DNA from: Brochothrix campestris FSL F6-1037
GTDB lineage: Bacteria > Bacillota > Bacilli > Lactobacillales > Listeriaceae
Assembly (NCBI RefSeq): GCF_000525915.1
Contig: NZ_AODH01000036.1
Coordinates: 1-50,518 of the forward strand
DNA: 50,518 nt
Reading direction: 5' to 3'
The translations under genes were made by a program, and so were the position numbers. The notes below the pieces were generated by a model, which saw only the letters and a program-made list of their open reading frames with translations, made no database searches and was not told the origin of the DNA. Positions 17,755 through 27,077 of this stretch are shown here, piece after piece (positions within the stretch are counted from its first letter, which is position 1; each line of letters opens with the position of its first letter).

Positions 17755-20678
17755 CTACAGTTCACGGAGGTGATCAAACAACTCACTTTGGGCATCGATT
17801 TGATCACTGTTCCCAAACACACATACTTTTGCATCTTCTAAAGCATCTGCAAACATGTTTGCCATCTCACGAATATCGGCTGCTGTTGTACTCAATATTT
17901 CATCACGGGTTTGTTGGATATCAGCCAATTGCAGACCTTTTTGGTAGCGTGCCACTGCACGTGCGCCTTTTTGACGGGCTGATAATGGCATATCCATGCT
18001 TCCCATTGTGCCAATAATGTATTTTGTCATTTCGTAATCACTCGCATCAAAGGCACGTAAATAAGCGACCACTTTATCATACACGGCCAACGTGTCGACT
18101 AAGTTTGGATCACGATATGACCAGAATAACCATTTGCCATTGTCTTGCATCACAAAGCCCGATCCATAGGCGCCACCTAAGACACGCACTTGGTTCCATA
18201 AATAATCATACGATAAAATCTTCTTCAAGACGGTAATATGACCGGAATATGGATATTTGGTCTGATCAATGAGACCACCTTTAACAACATACTGTACTTT
18301 GCTCGACGTTTTTAAGCCTTCGTTAATTGAAGGATTTAACGGATACGTTCGATTGGCATCAGCCTTGTTATCACTATGAGGTAAGTCTATCGTCGCAAGA
18401 GCTGCCACAACTTCATCATAAATCACTTGGTCACCCGTAATCGCGACACTTAATGCTTCTTTACTAATTAATTGCGTAAGTAACTCATTCAATTTTAATT
18501 GAACCGTGGCAAAATCGGTTTCTAATGCAGTTGTTAATTCACAAATAAAATCATAGTAACCTAAACCACGAATATCTTCTGAATAGTTACTAACAGGTTC
18601 CACATACGATGCTAAACGAGCAGCAGCAATATTATGACCGGCTTGGTTCATACTCATTTCGATGCGCGACTTGATAATTTGGACAATTTCAGTGATGCGT
18701 TTTTGATCTTCAAAGCGCGTGTCTTTTAAGATGTCCATCACAAAAGTTAAGCCCGAACGGATGCCTCCTTGCAGGATTTTTGTTTTAACTGCAAAATACG
18801 TTTGGAATTTTTCAGACGGTACTTTTTCACTCAAAATACTGTTATAAAACTAGTTCCTCCCGTCACAATGTTCAACTCATTCGAAAGCGCTCCATAACTA
18901 TATTTACCTGTTGCAAGTTGTCCGACTAAATCTTCGAGTAACCCAAGATAAGGAATATCAGCTTGTGCGATATGAGATGTATTAAACATCAGTGTCAAAT
19001 AAGCAATTTTATTTGTATTGGTTTCATAGAACATCACTGGGATTTGATCAGCTGCGCTCAAAGCGATTGGATAATCGGTCGCTTGCGGTTCAACGTCAGT
19101 GCGTGCTAACATCGGTAGCTTTTGTAAATCGAACTCCGTATCCACACTTTCTTGTAACGCTTTCAGCGTTTGATTGTCTGCAACAAGTTGAGCAACTTCG
19201 GCTTCTGTTAACCCCGCTTTAAAGTCATTCAATTCAGCTGCGACTGCCTCATTCAGTTCATCAGCCAATGTATGTGATGGTTCAACAATCACTAGACTTT
19301 CATGTAAACTATTGAGGAAATAACGATCGATTAACTTTTCAAAATAAGGCGAATGAAGGGCATTTTTAACACCTGCCAACGTTTTTTCATATTGTAAATG
19401 TGTCGTTGGTTTACCATCATACAACCAACTATCCATCGCACGCATCGAATAGATTAACCCTTTTGGCATTGAGCCAAAATCAGCTTCACGCAATTGGAAT
19501 TCTTTCAAGGTAATCGCTGATTCAATCAGCTCTTTGTCGATACCGTCAGACACGAGTTTTTGTAACGTTTCTCGTACAACAGTTTGAAAGCGTGCTTGAT
19601 CACTCGCATTGGCATTTTTAATGACAATACTAAAGAACGGTTGTAGCACACCATTTTCATACATCCCAAACACATCATTACCTAATTTGGCATCAAGTAA
19701 AGCTTGTTTCAATGGTGCAGCTGAACTTTCTAATAAAATATACTCTAATACGTCTAAAGCGAAGTAATTTTCAGCATCAAAAATATCAGAAATAACATAG
19801 TTTAGACTGAGGTACGTTTTATCTTCTAATGTTTCAGTCGGCAATACTGCATACTGCTTGACCTCAACATTTAAATCACCTAATGCAAGTTGGTAAGGAA
19901 GAGCTGTCGTATTTTCTACCTGTTGATACTGTGCTAAATAAGCTTCATCTAAGAATGCTAACTTTTCTAGTAAATCAAGGTCTCCTGCAAGCGTAATATA
20001 ACTGTTAGATGCGTTGTAGAAACGTTTATAATCCGCAACAAATTGTTGATAACTCAACGAAGGAATTGCAACAGGATCGCCACCTGATTCATAGCGGTAT
20101 GGTGTATCAGGAAAGAGTGATTTTTGAATACTGCGCATCAAGATTTGTTCCGGCGATGAGAAGACACCCTTCATTTCATTGTAGACAACACCTTTATAAC
20201 TAATATCTGCATCCGCACGCGTTAACTCATGATGCCAACCTTCTTGCTGTAAAATCGTTTCTTTTTCAGTCAATAAAGGATTAAAAACCGCATCTAAATA
20301 TACATCCATTAAGTTTTGGAAGTCCTTGTCATTTTGACTCGCAATCGGATACATCGTTTTATCGCTGAACGTCATTGCATTTAAGAACGTATTAAGCGAC
20401 CCTTTTACCAACTCGACGAAAGGTTCTTTTAATGGGTATTTTTTAGAACCACATAAAACAGAGTGTTCTAAAATATGGAACACGCCGGTGTCATCTTCTG
20501 GTGGCGTCCGAAACGAAATCGAAAACACTTTATTTGTATCATCATTTTCGATATAAAGCAGTTTTGCCCCACTCTTATTATGAGTAAAGCGGTGAACCAC
20601 TGATTCGATTTCAGCAATTTCTTCACGTTCTTCATACTTAAAACCATGGTAATTTGCAGCTAGTTTTAAATCTAACAT
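17755..20678 (-). pseudogene. M16C (PreP/insulinase-type) zinc metallopeptidase, split by a frameshift
   Basis: Homologous enzymes are about 970-residue clamshell peptidases that degrade short peptides. The 5' part (18831-20678, 615 residues) has the inverted zinc motif HILEH (H68, E71, H72) with the distal Glu in NEMKG (E168). The 3' part (17755-18834, 359 residues) has the C-terminal M16 domains. The first frame ends TGGTSFITVF and overlaps a TTG that opens the second (SEKVPSEKFQTYF). Adding one base near 18838-18842 joins them into 974 residues. A frameshift is more likely than a true two-subunit enzyme, because the break falls after the conserved TGG and the TTG lacks a well-placed ribosome binding site. 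A coupled split product remains possible. Confidence 0.85.
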
Positions 20679-20758
20679 CTATTTCCTCCTAGTGAATACT
20701 CTATTTGTTCAATGATTCTATTATAGCAAATTAAACGGGGCATTTAACCTATTACGAC

Positions 20759-21442
20759 TTATAGCGTGAGCCCTATGACTTCATCTAAATGTGCTATTTC
20801 AAATGTTGGCGTATAACCCTGACTATCTTTACGTGCCGGATTATACCAACAGGTGGCGATCCCCGCCATATTGCCGCCTTTAATATCAGAGGTGAGCGAA
20901 TCACCAATAATCATTGTGTCTGCCTTATTAAACTGCGGAATCCGTTCAAATACATGATCAAAGAAGCCCGACATCGGTTTTTGAAACCCAGTATCTTCTG
21001 ATACAAAGACATCTTTAAAATAAGGCATCAAACCCGAATCAGTTAAGCGACGATACTGTGTACTTGAGACGCCATTCGTTACAACATAAAGCGCGACCTG
21101 CTGATGTAATTTTTCAATTAATGGTCTTGCACCCTCGATTAAAAAATGCCCTTCTGCTAAATACTCGCGAAAACGCTCATCACAAACAGACCCATCTCGT
21201 GCAATTCCGAGTTCATCAAAGAGTTGCTGGAAACGACCAGAAACAACTTCTTGTTGCGATATTTGGCCCTGTTCAAAGCGACGCCACAGGTGATGATTGA
21301 TTATTTGATAGCGTGTTTCAATGGCAGATGATAAAGTGACTTGTTCGTGAGCAAATAATTTAATTAAGGCCGCTTTTTCTGTCGCTGCGAAATCGAGCAA
21401 CGTGTCATCGACATCGAATAATAAGGTGTTATAGGTTGGCAT
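20759..21442 (-). CDS. HAD-superfamily phosphatase (YjjG/YfnB type)
   Basis: This 227-residue haloacid-dehalogenase hydrolase has motif I FDVDDTLLDF (nucleophile Asp and general acid Asp), motif II VTNGVSS, motif III Lys in GFQKPMSGFF and motif IV IIGDSLTSDIKGG. The helical cap lies between motifs I and II. Members such as YjjG dephosphorylate nucleoside monophosphates, including non-canonical ones; the substrate here is inferred. AAAGGAGAG precedes the ATG. It lies between the M16 protease and the amino-acid ABC operon as a separate unit. Confidence 0.92.
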   Translation of the reverse strand: MPTYNTLLFDVDDTLLDFAATEKAALIKLFAHEQVTLSSAIETRYQIINHHLWRRFEQGQISQQEVVSGRFQQLFDELGIARDGSVCDERFREYLAEGHFLIEGARPLIEKLHQQVALYVVTNGVSSTQYRRLTDSGLMPYFKDVFVSEDTGFQKPMSGFFDHVFERIPQFNKADTMIIGDSLTSDIKGGNMAGIATCWYNPARKDSQGYTPTFEIAHLDEVIGLTL

Positions 21443-21466
21443 AAGTACTCTCCTTTATACATAAGA

Positions 21467-21494
21467 AACGTGCTAACATTTTTGTTAGCACGTT
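21467..21494 (-). terminator. Terminator of the amino-acid ABC operon
   Basis: AACGTGCTAACA / TGTTAGCACGTT perfect 12-bp stem, with a weak T tail on the minus strand. Confidence 0.75.
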
Positions 21495-21527
21495 CGAAAT
21501 TACTATTTCTAACAGCTTTAGTTTGGC

Positions 21528-22253
21528 TTACAATACTTTTTCTAAGAAAATTTTAGCACGTTCAGATTGTGGTGCTTCGAAGAAAATACTTGGTTCTGTC
21601 TCCTCGATAATTTTGCCTTCATCCATAAAAATAATTTTACTCGATACGCGTTCAGCAAAGGCCATTTCATGCGTAACAATCACCATTGTAATACCTGTTG
21701 TGGCTAATGATTGAATCACTTCGAGTACTTCTTTAACCATTTCTGGATCTAACGCCGAAGTCGGTTCATCAAACAAGAGGTATTTCGGTTTCATTGCTAA
21801 GGCACGTGCAATTGCCACCCGTTGTTTTTGACCACCTGATAATTTCGATGGGTACACATCGGCTTTGTCGGCTAAGCCAACTTGTTGTAGCAATGCTTCA
21901 GCCTCTTTTACAGCCTGTGCCTTTTCGATTTTACGGACCTTAATCGGAGCATAGGTAATGTTTTCAAGCACTGTTTTATGAGGGAATAAATTAAAGTGTT
22001 GAAACACCATGCCGACTTCACTACGCATTTGCATCACTTGTTTCTCTTTTAATAATGTGATGTTTTGCTCATCGATAAAAATAGCACCCGTCGTTGGTTC
22101 ACCGAGCAAGTTGATTGTCCGAAGGAGGGTTGATTTGCCAGAGCCTGATGGTCCAATAATTGTGACAACTTCACCATCATTAATTGTTGTCGTGATATCT
22201 TTTAAAACATGTAATTTACCAAAACTTTTATTAACGGCTTCCATCTTAATCAC
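21528..22253 (-). CDS. Polar amino-acid ABC transporter, ATP-binding protein
   Basis: This 241-residue ATPase of the GlnQ/ArtP class powers uptake by the adjacent permease. It has Walker [11 protein letters not shown]-loop [10 protein letters not shown], signature LSGGQKQR, Walker [13 protein letters not shown] and H-loop VTHE. The frame is open from 22274, but the GTG at 22253 gives the usual start ([12 protein letters not shown]) about 11 bases after GGAG and overlaps the permease end by 8 bases. It is the last gene of a binding protein-permease-ATPase operon. Confidence 0.95.
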   Translation of the reverse strand: MIKMEAVNKSFGKLHVLKDITTTINDGEVVTIIGPSGSGKSTLLRTINLLGEPTTGAIFIDEQNITLLKEKQVMQMRSEVGMVFQHFNLFPHKTVLENITYAPIKVRKIEKAQAVKEAEALLQQVGLADKADVYPSKLSGGQKQRVAIARALAMKPKYLLFDEPTSALDPEMVKEVLEVIQSLATTGITMVIVTHEMAFAERVSSKIIFMDEGKIIEETEPSIFFEAPQSERAKIFLEKVL

Positions 22254-22914
22254 TGCGACCCAGTCTCCTTTCAATTAACGAACCAATGAACGTCAAGATC
22301 ATTGTTAAGCAGTAGTACACAATAAATGCCACAATCATTGGTGGGAAGTACATGTACATATTTGCTGAGACAATTTCTGCACGACGCATTAAGTCTGTTA
22401 CAGCAATGGTTGATACGATTGCTGATTCTTTTGTTAACGTAATAAACTCATTCATTAAAGCCGGTAGGATGTTTTTGATTGCCTGCGGTAAAATGATATC
22501 TAACATTAGTTTACCATAAGGAACGCCCAAAGCCTTACCTGCTTCATACTGCCCTTTATCAACCGCATTTAATCCAGAACGGATGATTTCAGACATGTAA
22601 GCTGCTGAATTCAAAGAAAAGGTAATGATTGCAGCTGTTAATGGTTCAATATCGAAGTGAAATAATTGTGGTAACGCTAAGTATACGAGTGATAATTGCA
22701 TAATTAACGGTGTGCCACGAAAAATCGAAGTATAAAAACGAGCGAATAAGCTCAATGCTTTCAATTTACTAATTTTGAAGATTGCTAAGATGATTCCTAA
22801 TATAAAGCCAAACAAAGCGGAGAAAAAGGCAATTTGTAACGTAACCCACACACCGTTTAATATATAAGGAATCGATGGTTTTAACTGATTAAAAACGTCT
22901 ATCATACCTTGCAT
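22246..22914 (-). CDS. Polar amino-acid ABC transporter, permease
   Basis: This is a HisM/GlnP-type membrane subunit (about 222 residues) with five hydrophobic segments. It carries the EAA loop [20 protein letters not shown] that docks on the ATPase. The frame is open from a TTG at 22935. That codon would sit on the ribosome binding site, so the ATG at 22914 (11 bases after GAAGGAG) is preferred. It lies 33 bases after the substrate-binding protein. A single permease gene implies a homodimer. Confidence 0.94.
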   Translation of the reverse strand: MQGMIDVFNQLKPSIPYILNGVWVTLQIAFFSALFGFILGIILAIFKISKLKALSLFARFYTSIFRGTPLIMQLSLVYLALPQLFHFDIEPLTAAIITFSLNSAAYMSEIIRSGLNAVDKGQYEAGKALGVPYGKLMLDIILPQAIKNILPALMNEFITLTKESAIVSTIAVTDLMRRAEIVSANMYMYFPPMIVAFIVYYCLTMILTFIGSLIERRLGRSD

Positions 22915-22947
22915 GCCATCGTTCACTCCTTCCAATTTTTGCGATGC

Positions 22948-23736
22948 TTATTGACCGCCACTTTTAATCCATTTTTCAACTAATTTATCCATTTCGCCAT
23001 TTTCTTCCATTTCTTTCAATACTTTATTGAAGTCAGCTGTTAATTTGCTGCCTTTAGGAAGTGCGATTGACATTGGGTCACCTGTTTCTAACGAATCATC
23101 TTCAACATTAAACTGTGCTAAACGATCTGAATCCTTCGTATAACCATAGGCAACAGTGTCTACTGTAATAATCGCATCGAGTTTGTTACCAGCCATTGCT
23201 TCAACCATCTCGTTTACTTTATCCCATTGTTCCACTTTCATTGGTGCTTTTTTGTTCAAGTCTTCAGCTAAAGCAGCTTGTGTCGAACCGATTTGAACGC
23301 CGACTTTTTTACCTTTTAAATCGGCTGTTGTTTTAATGTCGCTACCTTTTGGCACTAACACAACTTGATGTGAGGTGAAATAAACACTCGAGAAATCAAC
23401 TTGTTTCGCACGCTCTTCGTTTTTAACCATACCCGCCATAACGAAATCAACGCTTTCTTTATTCAAGGCAGCAATTAAACCACCAAATTTTTGATCTTTA
23501 ATTTCTAAGTTGTAACCTAATTCTTTTGTGATGTATTTTGCAACATCAATATCAAATCCAACGATTTCATTTGTTTTTGTATCAACAGATTCAAATGGTG
23601 GATAATCGGCACTTGTACCCATCACAATTGTTTTCTTGCCGTCTTCACTTTTCTTTGTTGGTGCCTCTGCATTCGCACCACAAGCCGCTAACACAACCAA
23701 TAATGCCGTCATCATCATTATTATAACTTTTTTCAT
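22948..23736 (-). CDS. Polar amino-acid ABC transporter, substrate-binding lipoprotein
   Basis: This 262-residue SBP_bac_3 protein has a lipoprotein signal (MKKVIIMMMTALLVVLAAC, lipidated Cys19). Family features include GTSADYPPFESVD near the start, GFDIDVAKYI, and GVQIGSTQ. It is tethered outside the membrane and delivers a polar amino acid. ArtP/TcyJ-like sequence suggests arginine, glutamine or cystine, but the ligand cannot be read. GGGGG lies about 9 bases before the ATG. It is the first gene of the operon and has a good promoter upstream. Confidence 0.94.
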   Translation of the reverse strand: MKKVIIMMMTALLVVLAACGANAEAPTKKSEDGKKTIVMGTSADYPPFESVDTKTNEIVGFDIDVAKYITKELGYNLEIKDQKFGGLIAALNKESVDFVMAGMVKNEERAKQVDFSSVYFTSHQVVLVPKGSDIKTTADLKGKKVGVQIGSTQAALAEDLNKKAPMKVEQWDKVNEMVEAMAGNKLDAIITVDTVAYGYTKDSDRLAQFNVEDDSLETGDPMSIALPKGSKLTADFNKVLKEMEENGEMDKLVEKWIKSGGQ

Positions 23737-23800
23737 TTTTCATTTCCCCCATCTATTTGTTTTTAGTTTATCATTTATCATTTCGCTTCTATATTTAATT

Positions 23801-23829
23801 ATATTACCTGTAATATTTATGCACGTCAA
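23801..23829 (-). promoter_or_regulatory. Promoter of the amino-acid ABC operon
   Basis: Minus strand TTGACG (23829-23824), 17-bp spacer, TAATAT (23806-23801), about 65 bases before the first start codon. Confidence 0.65.
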
Positions 23830-23980
23830 GTCCTTTTTATAAATAAAATGATGTTTTTATACAAAATACAGCCTTTTTATTCGTATTTTTATACATTTAT
23901 GCATTAATTTATATTTTCAGATATTTCATTTGATAAATTATAATGAAAGATACTTATCAAAATCATGTTGTTTTTTTAAA

Positions 23981-24009
23981 TTGTAAGACGCTTACAACTG
24001 CGTTATACT
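23981..24009 (+). promoter_or_regulatory. ndh promoter overlapped by a cre-like palindrome
   Basis: TTGTAA (23981-23986), 17-bp spacer, TATACT (24004-24009). TTGTAAGACGCTTACAA (23981-23997) covers the -35 and spacer. It resembles the CcpA cre core TGTAAGCGCTTACA with one extra A in the centre. Confidence 0.65.
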
Positions 24010-24057
24010 AAGGTTGTGTCAAATTTTTGTCATCAATGGCAAAAGGAGTTGAGTAGG

Positions 24058-25269
24058 TTGGGTAAGAAAAAAATCGTCATTTTAGGTGCTGGCTATGGTG
24101 GTTTACGGGCACTAAAAAGATTACAAGACTTAAAGCCAGATGCTGAGCTTATTTTAGTTAATAAACACAGTTATCACTGTGAAAAAACAGCCTTACATGA
24201 AGTTGCAACGGGAGCTGCTAATCCCGGCGATATTTGTTATCCTGTCTCAAGTGTTGTCGACCCTCATTACACAACATTTATTGAAGCGACAGTTTCACAA
24301 ATCGATCATCAAACAAAAATGGTTTTATTTGATAATCACGAAGCCCTCACTTATGATTATCTACTCATCGCCCTCGGTTTTGAATTTGAATCGTTTGGCA
24401 TTGATGGATTAAATGATTATGCGTATCAAATTACAAATATTCCATCTGTCAAAAATATTTATGACCAATTAAATGAAAAATTACGGGCATTACAGCCCGA
24501 AGAAACGCTCTCAATTGTTGTTGGTGGTGCAGGTTTCACAAGCATCGAATATATCGGTGAACTAGTCGAACAACTGCCCTTCCTTACAAAAGCAGCGAAT
24601 ATAAAACGCAATCAGGTCAAAGTATCGTGTATCCAATCAAATGTTTTACCGATGTTTTCACCTGAATTAAGTAACTACATCATTAAGAAACTTGAGAAAA
24701 AAGGCGTCACCTTTATTAAAGGTCGTGTTGCTAAAATAACGGTCGATAGCGTCTATCATAAACTTGACCGTGACGCGGCAACGAGTTCGATTGAACCTGC
24801 TGATATGTTTGTTTGGGCCGGTGGTGTTCGTGGTAGTTCTGTTATTACAAACTCAAACTTCACATCCGATCGTGGACGTGTCTTGGTTCATAAAAACTTA
24901 ACGGTACCGGATTGTCGAGATGTAATGATGATTGGGGATTGTTCCATTGTGATGGATGAAACAACCGGCTTTCCTTATCCAACTACTGCCCAAATCGCAA
25001 TGCAGCAAGCCGATTGTGCCGCCAACAATATTGCAGCCTTACTCAAAGGGGGCAATCTAAAAGAGTTTATTTATCGACCAAAAGGCACTGTTTGCTCAAT
25101 TGGCCGTCATGATGCCGTTGGTGTCGTCATGGGGAAACAATTACGCGGCGTTACTGCCTCAGTCTTAAAAAAGGTGATTGATACACGATCAATTGTTTTA
25201 ATCGGTGGCGTCGACACTGTCCTCAAAAAGCAAAAGATTTTCCGCAAGAAAAGCATGTATACTGTTTAA
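24058..25269 (+). CDS. ndh: Type II NADH dehydrogenase (NDH-2)
   Basis: This single-subunit, non-proton-pumping NADH:quinone oxidoreductase is peripheral on the inner membrane face and has 403 residues from the TTG at 24058. FAD-binding GAGYGGLRALKRL is at the N-terminus, NADH-binding VVGGAGFTSIEYIGEL is near the middle and MMIGDCSIV is the second FAD motif. The frame is open from 24016, but that point coincides with the predicted transcription start. AAAGGAG 10 bases before the TTG supports the later start. A terminator follows. The overlapping cre-like site suggests carbon-catabolite control of respiration. Confidence 0.93.
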   Translation: MGKKKIVILGAGYGGLRALKRLQDLKPDAELILVNKHSYHCEKTALHEVATGAANPGDICYPVSSVVDPHYTTFIEATVSQIDHQTKMVLFDNHEALTYDYLLIALGFEFESFGIDGLNDYAYQITNIPSVKNIYDQLNEKLRALQPEETLSIVVGGAGFTSIEYIGELVEQLPFLTKAANIKRNQVKVSCIQSNVLPMFSPELSNYIIKKLEKKGVTFIKGRVAKITVDSVYHKLDRDAATSSIEPADMFVWAGGVRGSSVITNSNFTSDRGRVLVHKNLTVPDCRDVMMIGDCSIVMDETTGFPYPTTAQIAMQQADCAANNIAALLKGGNLKEFIYRPKGTVCSIGRHDAVGVVMGKQLRGVTASVLKKVIDTRSIVLIGGVDTVLKKQKIFRKKSMYTV

Positions 25270-25286
25270 GATACAGACACCATTCA

Positions 25287-25313
25287 AGATGACCATTCGG
25301 TCATCTTTTTTTG
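25287..25313 (+). terminator. Terminator after ndh
   Basis: AAGATGACC / GGTCATCTT stem, 4-nt loop, T run. Confidence 0.88.
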
Positions 25314-25330
25314 TTCGCAAGCTGTTTCGT

Positions 25331-25378
25331 TTTACAAACAGATTACAGTTCGTTAAACTTTACTTGTAAGCGTTTTCT
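25331..25378 (+). promoter_or_regulatory. Promoter and cre site of the first aldehyde dehydrogenase
   Basis: TTTACA (25331-25336), 17-bp spacer, TAAACT (25354-25359), then TGTAAGCGTTTTCT (25365-25378). The last fits the cre consensus TGWAARCGYTWNCW at every position. CcpA there would block early elongation. Confidence 0.8.
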
Positions 25379-25410
25379 ACCATTACTTCAAATCGAAAGG
25401 ATGATGTGAA

Positions 25411-26886
25411 ATGCAAACAAGACTAGATGAACGATACGGTTTATTTATTAACGGTGAATGGGTTATTCCTAAAGGAGCCATCTTTATGAACGCTACTAAT
25501 CCAAGTAATGGCGACATATTATCACAGTTTATTGATGCCACTGCGACTGATGTTGATAACGCAGTTGTCGCTGCCACTGCTTCCTTTAATGATTGGAAAG
25601 CTGTAGATGTCGTAACCCGAAGCAACATGCTCTTGAAAATAGCTGATTTAATCGACTCTAATTGTGAGCGGCTCGCCCTAATTGAAACGCTCGATAACGG
25701 TAAACCGATTAGAGAAACAACAACGATTGATGTGCCACTTTCAGCTGATCACTTCCGTTATTTCGCCGGTGTCATTCGCACCGAAGAAGGCAGCGTCAAA
25801 GACTTTGATAATGATACCCTCTCGCTTGTTTTAAACGAACCGATTGGGGTTGTAGGTCAGATTATTCCCTGGAACTTCCCTTTGTTAATGGCCGCTTGGA
25901 AGCTGGCCCCCGCCCTTGCTGCTGGTAATACCTTAGTTATTAAACCTTCCTCAGCCACAAGTTTAAGTTTACTCGAGTTGTTCAAATTAATGGCAGAGGT
26001 GTTACCTCCAGGTGTCGTTAATTTAATTACCGGCCGTGGCTCAGAATCGGGGCAAGCACTGTTAGAACATCCTGGTTTTGCTAAACTCGCCTTTACCGGT
26101 TCAACTGAAATTGGTTACGAGGTCGCTAAACATGCTGCCAATAAGCTGATACCGGCAACCTTAGAGCTTGGTGGAAAATCAGCCAATATCTTTTTTGATG
26201 ACATGCCGTTTAATCGTGCGCTTGAAGGAGCACAACTCGGCATTTTATATAATCAAGGTCAAGTCTGTTGTGCTGGCTCACGTATTTTTGTTCAAGCCGG
26301 TGTTTATGACCGCTTCATTGCCGAACTGAAAAAAGCATTTGAACAAGTAAAGGTGGGACTCCCTTGGGAGAAAGAGACTCAAATGGGTGCTCAAGTTAAT
26401 CAACGTCAACTCAAAAAAATCACTGACTATATTGCAATTGGTCAAAAAGAAGGCGCAACACTCTTAACTGGTGGCGTAACGCTAGCGATTGATGAACAAG
26501 CTAATGGGGCTTTTTTAGCACCGACCCTCCTCACCAATGTGACACCTTCAATGCGTGTCGTCCGCGAAGAAATTTTCGGACCGGTTGCTACTGTCATAAA
26601 ATTCGAGACGATTGATGAGGTCATTGCACTCGCTAACGACTCGGAGTATGGTCTCAGTGGTGGTGTTTGGACAACTAATCTCAACACAGCACTTAAAGTG
26701 GGACGTGGTCTTCATACTGGACGCGTTTGGGTCAACACTTACAACCAAGTCCCTGCTGGCTCACCTTTCGGCGGTGTGAAAAAATCTGGGATTGGACGCG
26801 AAACCCATAAAATGATGTTGGCTGCTTATACGCAAACAAAAAATATTTATATTAGTACCAAAACCGAAACAGAAGGACTCTATTAA
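25411..26886 (+). CDS. NAD(P)-dependent aldehyde dehydrogenase (first paralog)
   Basis: This 491-residue ALDH-superfamily enzyme oxidises an aldehyde to a carboxylate. It resembles acetaldehyde dehydrogenases of the AldA/ExaC group (ADHFRYFAGVIR, VVGQIIPWNFPLLMAAWK). Catalytic Asn155, cofactor-contacting Lys178 (VIKPS), general base Glu252 (LELGGKSAN) and nucleophile Cys286 (NQGQVCCAGSR) are all present. GAAAGGATG lies before the ATG. A terminator and a new promoter separate it from the following paralog. Control by CcpA is likely from the consensus cre. The natural substrate is inferred to be a short-chain aldehyde. Confidence 0.94.
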   Translation: MQTRLDERYGLFINGEWVIPKGAIFMNATNPSNGDILSQFIDATATDVDNAVVAATASFNDWKAVDVVTRSNMLLKIADLIDSNCERLALIETLDNGKPIRETTTIDVPLSADHFRYFAGVIRTEEGSVKDFDNDTLSLVLNEPIGVVGQIIPWNFPLLMAAWKLAPALAAGNTLVIKPSSATSLSLLELFKLMAEVLPPGVVNLITGRGSESGQALLEHPGFAKLAFTGSTEIGYEVAKHAANKLIPATLELGGKSANIFFDDMPFNRALEGAQLGILYNQGQVCCAGSRIFVQAGVYDRFIAELKKAFEQVKVGLPWEKETQMGAQVNQRQLKKITDYIAIGQKEGATLLTGGVTLAIDEQANGAFLAPTLLTNVTPSMRVVREEIFGPVATVIKFETIDEVIALANDSEYGLSGGVWTTNLNTALKVGRGLHTGRVWVNTYNQVPAGSPFGGVKKSGIGRETHKMMLAAYTQTKNIYISTKTETEGLY

Positions 26887-26916
26887 CAACAACGCACTCA
26901 CTGTTAATTACTAGGC

Positions 26917-26958
26917 AACAAGCTAGCACTTTTATTAACCTTGCTAGCTTGTTTTTTG
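26917..26958 (+). terminator. Terminator between the two aldehyde dehydrogenases
   Basis: AACAAGCTAGCA / TGCTAGCTTGTT 12-bp stem followed by a T run. Confidence 0.88.
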
Positions 26959-26972
26959 TTAAGCTCCTTTGT

Positions 26973-27021
26973 TTTACAAATAGCATGAACTGTACTATAC
27001 TTTACTTTGTAAGCGCTTACC
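26973..27021 (+). promoter_or_regulatory. Promoter and cre site of the second aldehyde dehydrogenase
   Basis: TTTACA (26973-26978), 17-bp spacer, TATACT (26996-27001), then TGTAAGCGCTTACC (27008-27021), a cre matching consensus except the last base. Spacing between -10 and cre is nearly the same as in the first paralog, so the promoter was probably duplicated with the gene. Confidence 0.8.
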
Positions 27022-27077
27022 AAAAGAGAAGCGTCACGTTTCACTACATACTCAATTCAACTACGAAGGGAAGTTTT

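Noticed and set aside
26949-27077. Upstream extension of the second aldehyde dehydrogenase
   Set aside because: It spans the promoter, cre site and leader; the protein family begins at the ATG at 27078.
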